Shown here: positions 1-5,973 of the stretch, one piece after another
Numbering within the stretch: the first letter of the stretch is position 1
How the letters are laid out: each line of letters starts with the position of its first letter
From: Pseudomonadota bacterium
GTDB lineage: Bacteria > Pseudomonadota > Alphaproteobacteria > Rhizobiales > Rhizobiaceae
DNA length: 8,054 nt
Direction of reading: 5' to 3'
NCBI GenBank assembly: GCA_023433855.1
Contig: JAEYTV010000329.1
Coordinates: 1 to 8,054 of the forward strand
The notes under the pieces: model-generated
What the model was told of the DNA's origin: nothing
Database searches by the model: none
What the model saw: the letters and a program-made list of their open reading frames with translations, nothing else
Made by a program: the position numbers and the translations under genes

Positions 1-1
1 T

Positions 2-751
2 GCCTGGCGTGGCGAGGGGCTGCACGGGGGCGAATGGGGACTTGGTGATCTTCTCTACCGGCTTGCCGAAATTCCAGGCCTGGTCCGGCTGCGTTACACA
101 ACCAGCCATCCCCGTGACATGGATGACAGGCTGATCGAAGCGCATCGCGATCTCCGCGCGCTGATGCCCTATCTGCACCTGCCGGTGCAAGCCGGGTCCG
201 ATCGCATCCTGAAGGCCATGAACCGTCGCCACACGGCGGCCGAGTATCTGCGGCTCATTGAACGTATTCGCGGCGCGCGTCCCGATATCGCCATCTCGGG
301 CGATTTCATCGTCGGTTTCCCGGGCGAGACGGAGAGCGACTTCGAGGAGACGCTTCGCCTTGTCGAGTCCGTAAATTATGCGCAGGCCTTCTCCTTCAAA
401 TATTCCACCCGTCCGGGCACGCCTGGGGCGGACCTGCCCGATCAGGTGCCGGAAGCTGCCAAATCGGAACGACTGGAAAGATTGCAGTCGCTCCTCTTGA
501 AACAGCAGGCCGACTTCGCCAAATCCTGCATAGGAAAGGTCATCGACATCCTGCTTGAAAAGCCGGGCCGCAATGAAGGCCAGGTGATCGGCCGATCGCC
601 GTGGCTGCAATCGGTGAATGTTGATGCAAAACGATCAAAAATCGGTGACATTATCCCAGTACGAATCATTTCAGCCGGCCCGAACAGCTTGTTCTCGGTG
701 TCAGTAGGAGGAGAGATGGTTCCTGAACCCATAGGGAGCGAGTCTGCTTGA
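2..751 (+). CDS. miaB: MiaB, tRNA-2-methylthio-N6-dimethylallyladenosine synthase (3' part)
   Basis: This is the C-terminal 249 residues of a radical-SAM methylthiotransferase; the reading frame is open from base 2 and the start lies outside the window. MiaB converts i6A37 to ms2i6A37 in tRNAs that read UNN codons. What is visible is the second half of the radical SAM barrel (RYTTSHP, then [11 protein letters not shown] and [15 protein letters not shown], roughly bases 100-340), followed by the C-terminal TRAM RNA-binding domain (about bases 520-710, with the typical [14 protein letters not shown] stretch). The N-terminal methylthiotransferase domain and the CxxxCxxC cluster motif are upstream and cannot be checked. 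The tail runs into the phoH start: its TGA shares three bases with the phoH TTG. The family assignment is firm. MiaB rather than the paralogues MtaB or RimO is inferred from these motifs and from the phoH-ybeY neighbourhood. Confidence 0.96.
   Translation, partial: AWRGEGLHGGEWGLGDLLYRLAEIPGLVRLRYTTSHPRDMDDRLIEAHRDLRALMPYLHLPVQAGSDRILKAMNRRHTAAEYLRLIERIRGARPDIAISGDFIVGFPGETESDFEETLRLVESVNYAQAFSFKYSTRPGTPGADLPDQVPEAAKSERLERLQSLLLKQQADFAKSCIGKVIDILLEKPGRNEGQVIGRSPWLQSVNVDAKRSKIGDIIPVRIISAGPNSLFSVSVGGEMVPEPIGSESA
733..738 (+). promoter_or_regulatory. ribosome binding site of phoH
   Basis: AGGGAG lies 9 bases before the TTG at 748. It decides the phoH start: the phoH frame is closed by a TGA at 724-726 and has no ATG or GTG between that stop and 748. 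Confidence 0.7.
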
Positions 752-1803
752 ACGGACGTGAACTGGTTTCTTCTCCTGCGCGACAATCCCGATCCGCCGG
801 GACCGACGTCAACCACTTCGTCCTCACGTTCGAGAACAACAGGTTTGCCAGCGAACTCTTCGGTCAGTTCGACCAGAACCTGAAGCTGCTCGAGGAGCGG
901 CTCAACATCGACGCGCGTGCTCGGGGAAATTCCGTCGCGATCTCCGGCGATGTCACCGCGACCAATCAAGCTCGTCGTGCGCTCGACTTCCTCTACGATC
1001 GCCTTCAGAAGGGAAGCTCCGTCGAAACCTCGGACGTTGAAGGGGCAATCCGCATGGCGCAGGCAGCGGACGATCAGCTCAGCCTGCCCACTTTGGAGCG
1101 TAAGGCGAAGTTGTCGATGGCGCAGATTTCAACCCGCAAGAAAACCGTCCAGGCCCGCACGCCAGCCCAGGACGCCTATATGCGCGCACTGGAAAGGTCG
1201 GAGCTGGTTTTCGGTGTCGGGCCGGCAGGTACCGGCAAGACTTATCTAGCCGTCGCTCACGCAGCACAGCTTCTGGAACGTGGGGCGGTGGACCGCATCA
1301 TTCTTTCGCGACCCGCCGTGGAAGCGGGTGAGCGGCTTGGCTTCCTGCCTGGCGATATGAAGGAAAAGGTCGATCCCTATCTTCGCCCGCTTTACGACGC
1401 TCTTTACGACATGATCCCCGGCGACAAGGTGGAACGTGCGATCGCCGCCGGAGTCATTGAAATCGCGCCGCTCGCCTTCATGCGTGGTCGTACTCTGGCG
1501 AATGCCGCCGTCATTCTTGACGAAGCTCAGAACACGACCTCGATGCAGATGAAGATGTTCTTGACGCGCCTTGGCGAGAACGCTCGAATGATCGTCACTG
1601 GGGATCCAAGCCAGGTTGATTTGCCGCGTGGGGTGAAGTCGGGGCTGGTCGAGGCCCTGCAGGTTCTGCGCGGCGTCGAAGGCATTACCGTCGTGCGCTT
1701 CAAGGATAGTGATGTCGTCCGCCACCCGCTGGTTGGCCGGATCGTCAGGGCTTATGATGCCCAGTATGCTGTCCACGAGGAAATCGAGGACGCTGATCGC
1801 TAG
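748..1803 (+). CDS. phoH: PhoH family P-loop ATPase (YbeZ-like)
   Basis: A 351-residue cytoplasmic PhoH-type ATPase, the form that pairs with YbeY. Residues 1-100 form the N-terminal part, including a small KH-like segment around 45-85. The ATPase core follows, with Walker A GPAGTGKT at 158-165 (Lys164), the family motif [18 protein letters not shown] just after it, Walker B VILDEAQN at 255-262 (Asp258, Glu259), and a sensor-like [10 protein letters not shown]. The domain resembles helicase superfamily 1 cores, and PhoH proteins are linked to RNA metabolism; the exact substrate is not established. The start is TTG at 748, overlapping the miaB stop as TTGA, which suggests translational coupling. 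Twenty bases separate its stop from ybeY. The length and sequence fit the rhizobial orthologues I remember. Despite the name, nothing here indicates phosphate control. Confidence 0.96.
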   Translation: MNGRELVSSPARQSRSAGTDVNHFVLTFENNRFASELFGQFDQNLKLLEERLNIDARARGNSVAISGDVTATNQARRALDFLYDRLQKGSSVETSDVEGAIRMAQAADDQLSLPTLERKAKLSMAQISTRKKTVQARTPAQDAYMRALERSELVFGVGPAGTGKTYLAVAHAAQLLERGAVDRIILSRPAVEAGERLGFLPGDMKEKVDPYLRPLYDALYDMIPGDKVERAIAAGVIEIAPLAFMRGRTLANAAVILDEAQNTTSMQMKMFLTRLGENARMIVTGDPSQVDLPRGVKSGLVEALQVLRGVEGITVVRFKDSDVVRHPLVGRIVRAYDAQYAVHEEIEDADR

Positions 1804-1823
1804 ACGCGGGTAGCCATCACCTC

Positions 1824-2333
1824 ATGTCGAAACTTGATATACAGATCAGCGTGGAAGATCAGGGTTGGCCAGACGAGCCGACCCTGCTGGCATTGAGCGG
1901 GAGGGTGCTTGCTGGTGCCGCGGACTTCCTCGCGGAACACGAAAAGCAACCATTCCCGGAGATCCCGCCGGAGCTTTCGCTTGTCTTCACCGATGACGCT
2001 TCCATCCGGCAGATCAATGCCGAGTGGCGTAGAAAGGACCAGCCGACCAACGTCCTCTCCTTTCCCGCTTTCCCTCTGAAGCCCGGAAACATGCCGGGTC
2101 CGATGCTCGGCGACATCGTGGTCGCGCGTGAGACCTTGGAGCGTGAAGCTGTTGAACTGGGCAAGAGTTTCGATGATCATCTCACCCATCTGCTTGTCCA
2201 CGGTTTTCTCCATCTGTTCGGCTACGACCACCTTGAGGCGGCCGAAGCTGAGAGGATGGAAGCGCTGGAGACTCGCATTTTGGCTTCTCTAGGCCTATCT
2301 GACCCCTATACGGGGTACGACCCCATGGTATAG
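1824..2333 (+). CDS. ybeY: YbeY endoribonuclease, rRNA maturation factor
   Basis: A 169-residue metal-dependent RNase of the UPF0054 family, needed for 16S rRNA 3'-end maturation and ribosome quality control. The diagnostic zinc motif HGFLHLFGYDH lies at residues 126-136, with ligands His126, His130 and His136. Upstream, the conserved stretches INAEWRRKDQPTNVLSFP and MLGDIVVARE are intact. The protein is slightly longer than the E. coli form, with an acidic, proline-containing N-terminal region typical of alphaproteobacteria. The ATG at 1824 lacks a strong Shine-Dalgarno sequence, so translation may depend on ribosomes arriving from phoH 20 bases upstream. In Sinorhizobium this protein (SMc01113) has been studied as a YbeY orthologue affecting stress tolerance and symbiosis; that is from memory. 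The stop is 9 bases before corC. Confidence 0.96.
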   Translation: MSKLDIQISVEDQGWPDEPTLLALSGRVLAGAADFLAEHEKQPFPEIPPELSLVFTDDASIRQINAEWRRKDQPTNVLSFPAFPLKPGNMPGPMLGDIVVARETLEREAVELGKSFDDHLTHLLVHGFLHLFGYDHLEAAEAERMEALETRILASLGLSDPYTGYDPMV

Positions 2334-2342
2334 TTTGGAACA

Positions 2343-3521
2343 ATGAACGACTTTTCGACCAATCCGGCCCGCGAGGGCAACGACGCCGACTCCAACTCAT
2401 CGGACGATGGCAGTAGTCCGTCTAGAAGAGAAACACCCGTCAGACACCATTCCTTCTGGGCACGCGCCCTAAGGCTGCTGAGGCCGTCGCAGGGCGAGAA
2501 ACTGCGTGAAGATCTCGCCGACGCACTGATGACGGATGCCAATGTCAGCACGGCATTTTCGCCCGAAGAAAGAGCGATGCTCCATAACATCCTGCGCTTT
2601 CGCGAGGTTCGGGTCGAAGACCTGATGGTGCCCCGGGCTGATATCGAGGCCGTGGACATGAACATGACGATCGGCGAGTTGATGATCCACTTCGAGGAAA
2701 CTGGCCGTTCTCGCATGCCCGTCTACTGCGACACCTTGGACGATCCGCGGGGCATGGTTCATATCCGTGACCTGTTGTCGTTTCTGGCAAAGCAAGCGCG
2801 CAACAAGCGCCGTACGAGGACACGCGCCACAGCTTCATCTCAGCCGATGCCTCTTGCCGCCGACAAGCCGGAGAAAGCGGAAAAAGTGGTGCGTACGCCG
2901 CGCTTGGCGTTTGATCTCGGCCGTGTCGATCTCGACCAGACGGTGGCCGAGGCAGGGCTGATCCGCAAGATTCTCTTCGTTCCGCCCTCGATGCTCGCGT
3001 CCGAACTGCTGCAAAGCATGCAGGCGGCGCGCACCCAGCTGGCGCTGGTGATCGACGAATACGGCGGCACGGACGGACTGGTGACCCACGAGGACATCGT
3101 TGAGATGGTGATCGGCGACGTAGAGGACGAGCACGACAACGACGAGGTCATGTTCTCCCGCACAAGCGAAGACATCTTCGTGGCAGACGCACGCATCGAA
3201 TTGGAAGAGATAGCCAAGGCGATAGGCGGGGATTTCGATGTCCGCGACCGTCTGGAAGATGTGGACACTCTCGGCGGACTGATCTTCTCGGCCCTTGGAA
3301 GGATTCCCGTTCGCGGCGAGGTGGTACAGGCGGTTCCCGGCTTCGAGTTCCAGATTCTCGATGCCGATCCCCGCCGTATCAAGCGCGTCCGGATCATCCG
3401 CAAACGAGCGTTGGCGCGCCGGCGCCACAAGGGCGAGGGTGAGGGGCTGATCACAGAGAAGGCGCCGCTGACGATGCTGCCGCCGCCACCGGATCCGGAC
3501 CGGCCGCAGCAACAGGCCTGA
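2343..3521 (+). CDS. corC: CorC/HlyC-type CBS domain protein (YbeX-like)
   Basis: A 392-residue soluble protein with the domain order of CorC/YbeX: a CBS pair (about residues 93-150 and 205-260) and a C-terminal CorC_HlyC domain (about 275-353). Recognisable stretches are EDLMVPRADIEAVD, GRSRMPVYCD, ALVIDEYGGTDGLVTHEDIVE (its last third lies in the second CBS) and DTLGGLIFSALGRIPVRGE. There is no N-terminal DUF21 membrane domain, so it is the short CorC form and not a full CNNM transporter. It is about 100 residues longer than E. coli CorC because of a hydrophilic N-terminus (1-50), a basic inter-CBS linker (151-185, with RNKRRTRTR) and a proline-rich tail. CorC has been linked to magnesium/cobalt efflux and YbeX to ribosome metabolism; often annotated 'hemolysin', a label with no support here. 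Its position after ybeY and before lnt is conserved in many proteobacteria. Confidence 0.93.
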   Translation: MNDFSTNPAREGNDADSNSSDDGSSPSRRETPVRHHSFWARALRLLRPSQGEKLREDLADALMTDANVSTAFSPEERAMLHNILRFREVRVEDLMVPRADIEAVDMNMTIGELMIHFEETGRSRMPVYCDTLDDPRGMVHIRDLLSFLAKQARNKRRTRTRATASSQPMPLAADKPEKAEKVVRTPRLAFDLGRVDLDQTVAEAGLIRKILFVPPSMLASELLQSMQAARTQLALVIDEYGGTDGLVTHEDIVEMVIGDVEDEHDNDEVMFSRTSEDIFVADARIELEEIAKAIGGDFDVRDRLEDVDTLGGLIFSALGRIPVRGEVVQAVPGFEFQILDADPRRIKRVRIIRKRALARRRHKGEGEGLITEKAPLTMLPPPPDPDRPQQQA

Positions 3522-3613
3522 TAGGCCTGACGTGCTCGCCTCCTGCTCCCAGGACAACTGAAGCCTTTTCTGGAACACTGCCACCGCTGATTCGGGGGGA
3601 GAAGGGTAATCGC

Positions 3614-5215
3614 ATGGAGCGGCTGGCTGGCAAAATCATGCTGGCGTGGGGTTTTCCCCGCCTGATCATCGCCTTTCTCGCGGGCGCGATCGGTGCGCTG
3701 GCTCTTCCGCCCTTCGGCTTCTTCGCGGCATTGTTCGTGTCATTTACGCTTCTCGTCTGGCTGATCGACGGATCAACCGGACATCCGGATGGTCGCGCGC
3801 TGGCGCCGTTGCGCTCAGCCTTCTGGATCGGCTGGGCGTTTGGCTTCGGTTATTTCGTTGCAGGCCTTTGGTGGTTGGGCAATGCGCTGTTGGTGGAGGC
3901 GGACGAATTCGCATGGGCGCTGCCGCTCGCGGTGCTCGGACTTCCCGCCTGCCTGGCCCTGTTTTACGGACTGGCCACTGCGTTGGCGCGGGCCCTATGG
4001 TCGGATGGCTGGGGCCGCATCGCCTCGCTCGCATGTGCCTTCGGCTTGGCCGAGTATCTCCGCAGTTTCGTTGCAACGGGTTTCCCCTGGAACGCGGTCG
4101 GTTATGGCGCGATGCCATTTCCGCTGATGATGCAGTCAGCCGCCGTGCTCGGGGTGAATGGCGTCAGCGTACTCGCTGTGTTCGTCTTCTCTGCCCCGGC
4201 CCTTCTCGCAACCCGCAAGGGCGTCTGGCCTGGTCTTGCATTGGCGGCATTGCTGTTCTGTGCACATCTCGGCTTTGGTGCCTACCGGCTTCAGATGATC
4301 GCCGACGCCCCTGCTGCCACGGACGAGCAGGCCCTGATGGTCCGTGTCGTTCAGCCTCTGATCGATCAGGCGCTGAAACTGGAGAATACCGACAGGGTAG
4401 CCATATTCGAGGAGCACCTAAAACTCTCCGCGCTTCCGCCGCAACAAGGCGGCCGCAGACCGGATGTGATCGTCTGGCCGGAGACCTCGGTCCCATTCAT
4501 TCTCACCCAGAATCCGGACGCGCTGGTGCGCATCGCCGAGATCCTCCAGGACGGACAGGTTCTGGTTACCGGTGCGGTCCGCTCCGAAGACGCAGCCCCC
4601 GGTCACCCGCCGCGCTTCTACAACTCGATCTACGTCATCGACAGCGAAGGGCAGATCGTCTCGGCTTCGGACAAGGTTCATCTTGTCCCTTTCGGAGAGT
4701 ATGTTCCCTACGAAGACATACTGGATAGACTGGGAATTTCCGACGCCATCGCGATGCCGGGGAGCTTCACGCCGGCTACGACCCGCGCGATGCTCACTCT
4801 GCCGGGTGGCAGGACCCTTTATCCGCTGATCTGCTACGAGGCGATCTTTCCGCAGGAGGTCAGCGAGGATGTTGAACGAGCCGAGGCGCTGCTCAACGTA
4901 ACCAACGACGGCTGGTTTGGGGCGACGCCCGGACCTTACCAGCACTTTCAGCAGGCGCGGATCCGGGCGGTCGAAAACGGCTTGCCTCTGATCCGGGCGG
5001 CAAACACGGGCATCTCGGCGGTTGTCGATCCGTCTGGCGATCTGGTCGCTGGCCTTGGCTACGACGAGAAAGGCGCGTTCGACGCTACGGTCACCCGGCG
5101 CGAGCTGCCCGGATGGGATGCCGACGCACGCCGCCTTTACTTCTGGTTGTCCATGGCGGCCATGTTCGGCATTGCGGCAATCTCGCGCATGGGTTTTAAT
5201 TTGCGGAAGAATTGA
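3614..5215 (+). CDS. lnt: apolipoprotein N-acyltransferase
   Basis: A 533-residue inner-membrane enzyme that adds the third acyl chain to the N-terminal cysteine of lipoproteins, taking it from phospholipid. Residues 1-230 hold hydrophobic segments (about 17-52, 68-92, 100-128, 170-200, 205-225) with the conserved GFPWN at 156-160. The periplasmic nitrilase-like domain follows at about 240-505. The triad is visible: Glu290 in WPETS, Lys354 in SDKVHLVPFGEY, and Cys407 in ICYE, with the spacing of the E. coli residues. NDGWFG and the final membrane helix (about 511-526) are also present. A strong ribosome binding site (GAAGG, 3601-3605) sits 8 bases before the ATG. The 92-base gap from corC contains no evident terminator or clear promoter. 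The Sinorhizobium orthologue was described as actA, an acid-tolerance gene, which fits the regulator that follows. Confidence 0.97.
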   Translation: MERLAGKIMLAWGFPRLIIAFLAGAIGALALPPFGFFAALFVSFTLLVWLIDGSTGHPDGRALAPLRSAFWIGWAFGFGYFVAGLWWLGNALLVEADEFAWALPLAVLGLPACLALFYGLATALARALWSDGWGRIASLACAFGLAEYLRSFVATGFPWNAVGYGAMPFPLMMQSAAVLGVNGVSVLAVFVFSAPALLATRKGVWPGLALAALLFCAHLGFGAYRLQMIADAPAATDEQALMVRVVQPLIDQALKLENTDRVAIFEEHLKLSALPPQQGGRRPDVIVWPETSVPFILTQNPDALVRIAEILQDGQVLVTGAVRSEDAAPGHPPRFYNSIYVIDSEGQIVSASDKVHLVPFGEYVPYEDILDRLGISDAIAMPGSFTPATTRAMLTLPGGRTLYPLICYEAIFPQEVSEDVERAEALLNVTNDGWFGATPGPYQHFQQARIRAVENGLPLIRAANTGISAVVDPSGDLVAGLGYDEKGAFDATVTRRELPGWDADARRLYFWLSMAAMFGIAAISRMGFNLRKN

Positions 5216-5240
5216 CCGAAAACCCCTAAAAATGCATAGT
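5212..5240 (+). promoter_or_regulatory. sigma-70-type promoter of the XRE regulator gene
   Basis: TTGACC (5212-5217) and CATAGT (5235-5240) are separated by exactly 17 bases and match the consensus at 5/6 and 4/6 positions. The -35 box overlaps the lnt stop codon. Transcription would begin near 5247, leaving a leader of about 125 bases. It is called by eye only. Confidence 0.5.
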
Positions 5241-5288
5241 AGTTTTGCGCCTTTTTTGTTCCCGGGCCATATGCCTTGCACGTTGAAG

Positions 5289-5310
5289 CCGTTGTGACCA
5301 ATCGCAACGG
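5289..5310. promoter_or_regulatory. inverted repeat, candidate operator of the XRE regulator
   Basis: A perfect inverted repeat CCGTTG-N10-CAACGG spans 22 bp, so the half-sites are about one and a half helical turns apart centre to centre. A further CGTTG at 5281-5285 repeats the left arm. This spacing suits a dimeric helix-turn-helix regulator, and XRE regulators often control themselves. The site would lie in the transcribed leader, roughly 40-65 bases after the predicted start. A function is inferred only. Confidence 0.35.
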
Positions 5311-5330
5311 ATATCTACTTGCAGGCGGGG

Positions 5331-5343
5331 GTACGAAGCGTAC
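5331..5343. repeat. short inverted repeat GTACG-AAG-CGTAC in the XRE leader
   Basis: Two perfect 5-bp arms around a 3-base spacer lie 30 bases before the ATG. It could be a second operator or a small RNA hairpin; five base pairs is close to what chance allows. Confidence 0.25.
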
Positions 5344-5361
5344 AGTTAGACAAACCGCGTC

Positions 5362-5365
5362 AGGA
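5362..5365 (+). promoter_or_regulatory. ribosome binding site of the XRE regulator gene
   Basis: AGGA sits 7 bases before the ATG at 5373. It supports that start over the upstream in-frame TTG at 5319, which has no purine-rich site at a suitable distance. Confidence 0.6.
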
Positions 5366-5372
5366 CGTCACT

Positions 5373-5792
5373 ATGATGGAAAACAAGAAGAAGCCGAACC
5401 CGATTGATATCCACGTGGGTAGCCGGATTCGGCTTCGCCGGACCATGCTGGGCATGAGCCAGGAGAAGCTGGGGGAAAGCCTCGGGATCACCTTTCAGCA
5501 GATCCAGAAATACGAGAAGGGGACCAATCGCGTCGGAGCGAGCCGGCTGCAGAATATCTCCAGCATTCTCAACGTACCCGTTTCTTTCTTCTTCGAGGAT
5601 GCTCCGGGCGAAGCGCCGGCGGGATCGGGCGGTTTGGCAGAAGCCTCCAGCTCCAACTATGTGGTTGATTTTCTTTCTTCCTCCGAAGGTTTGCAGCTCA
5701 ACCGGGCATTTGTGAAGATCTCCGATCCGAAGGTGCGCCGCCGCGTTGTCGATCTCGTCAAGGCCCTCGCGGCAGACGCTGACGCCGAATAG
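5373..5792 (+). CDS. phrR: XRE-family transcriptional regulator, PhrR/PraR type
   Basis: A 139-residue cytoplasmic DNA-binding protein. A Cro/CI-type helix-turn-helix covers about residues 15-72: VGSRIRLRRTMLGMSQEKLG, then the recognition-helix region ITFQQIQKYEKGTNRV and the closing LNVPVSFFFED. A short Gly/Ala/Ser linker (78-95) leads to a C-terminal segment, DFLSSSEGLQLNRAFVKISDPKVRRRVVDLVKAL, which is strongly conserved in this alphaproteobacterial group. I chose the ATG at 5373 because AGGA precedes it by 7 bases and homology begins there. The next codon is also ATG, so 5376 is possible. The same family includes PhrR, reported as low-pH-induced in Sinorhizobium and encoded beside the lnt homologue actA, and PraR of Rhizobium and Azorhizobium, reported to repress quorum-sensing, attachment and other genes. 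That background is from memory. It has its own promoter and terminator. Confidence 0.9.
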   Translation: MMENKKKPNPIDIHVGSRIRLRRTMLGMSQEKLGESLGITFQQIQKYEKGTNRVGASRLQNISSILNVPVSFFFEDAPGEAPAGSGGLAEASSSNYVVDFLSSSEGLQLNRAFVKISDPKVRRRVVDLVKALAADADAE

Positions 5793-5814
5793 GGGATGGA
5801 AGATCAACAGAACG

Positions 5815-5838
5815 AAGCGGCCAACGGCCGCTTTTTTT
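5815..5838 (+). terminator. rho-independent terminator after the XRE regulator
   Basis: A perfect 8-bp stem (AAGCGGCC, 5815-5822; GGCCGCTT, 5826-5833) closes a 3-base loop AAC, and seven T residues fill 5832-5838. It lies 23 bases after the stop codon and separates this unit from metK. Confidence 0.93.
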
Positions 5839-5870
5839 GTGCTCTTTTCCTTGGGAGGGGCGGTGAGCTG

Positions 5871-5899
5871 TTGAGCTTGTAGATATAAAGATATATTTA
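5871..5899 (+). promoter_or_regulatory. probable metK promoter
   Basis: TTGAGC (5871-5876) can serve as a -35 box. The -10 box is ambiguous within the AT-rich stretch: TATATT at 5892-5897 is the better match but leaves a 15-base spacer, while TATTTA at 5894-5899 gives 17. A promoter is needed here because a strong terminator lies just upstream at 5815-5838. Confidence 0.4.
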
Positions 5900-5902
5900 T
5901 AT
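5883..5902. promoter_or_regulatory. AT-rich 20-bp palindrome, candidate metK operator
   Basis: ATATAAA (5883-5889), GATATA and TTTATAT (5896-5902) form a palindrome in which nine of ten base pairs are symmetric; only G5890/A5895 breaks it. It stands out sharply in GC-rich surroundings and overlaps the presumed -10 region, the position of a repressor site. From memory, AT-rich palindromes of this kind have been assigned to ArsR-family SAH/SAM-responsive regulators (SahR) in front of methionine-cycle genes. Which protein binds here is inferred. Confidence 0.5.
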
Positions 5903-5903
5903 G

Positions 5904-5973
5904 GTTGTGCGCTTGTTTTTCGCGATGGAAATCACTACACAAGCTCGTTCGTTTCTTTGAGGGGAATCCCGAA
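5904..5973 (+). other. metK 5' leader
   Basis: About 70 transcribed bases precede metK. GCTTGT (5911-5916) can pair with ACAAGC (5939-5944), enclosing a small TTTC/GAAA stem (5918-5921 with 5928-5931). TTGTG (5905-5909) can instead pair with CACAA (5938-5942), so the two pairings exclude each other. GGG/CCC (5962-5964, 5968-5970) could close over the ribosome binding site. I do not recognise a SAM-II, SAM-V or SAM/SAH riboswitch consensus here, so no riboswitch is called. Confidence 0.3.
5959..5964 (+). promoter_or_regulatory. ribosome binding site of metK
   Basis: GAGGGG lies 9 bases before the ATG at 5974. It fixes that start against the longer open frame reaching back to 5905, whose extra 23 residues are not part of MetK. 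Confidence 0.8.

Noticed and set aside
2343..3521. Haemolysin function for the CBS protein
   Set aside because: The name comes from an old HlyC/TlyC annotation. The domain order is that of CorC/YbeX, with no toxin or secretion feature.
2835..3584. Long minus-strand open frame of 249 codons opposite corC
   Set aside because: The plus-strand CorC domains are unmistakable. Long antisense frames are expected in high-GC genes, and this one encodes no recognisable motif.
3646..4728. Plus-strand open frame of 360 codons overlapping lnt in another frame
   Set aside because: It is arginine- and glycine-rich, as out-of-frame GC-rich reading produces, while lnt carries the full catalytic triad in the true frame.
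5216..5265. Rho-independent terminator for lnt near the TTTTTT run
   Set aside because: No GC-rich stem precedes the T run; only weak AAAA/TTTT pairing is available.
5319..5372. N-terminal extension of the XRE regulator from a TTG at 5319
   Set aside because: No suitable ribosome binding site precedes it, the predicted 18 residues resemble nothing in the family, and AGGA is well placed for the ATG at 5373.
5905..5973. N-terminal extension of MetK from 5905
   Set aside because: It would place the palindrome-proximal leader in the coding region. GAGGGG precedes the ATG at 5974, where MetK homology starts.
5839..5973. SAM-II or SAM/SAH riboswitch before metK
   Set aside because: The conserved core sequences of these families as I remember them are not present. 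A covariance-model search would settle it.
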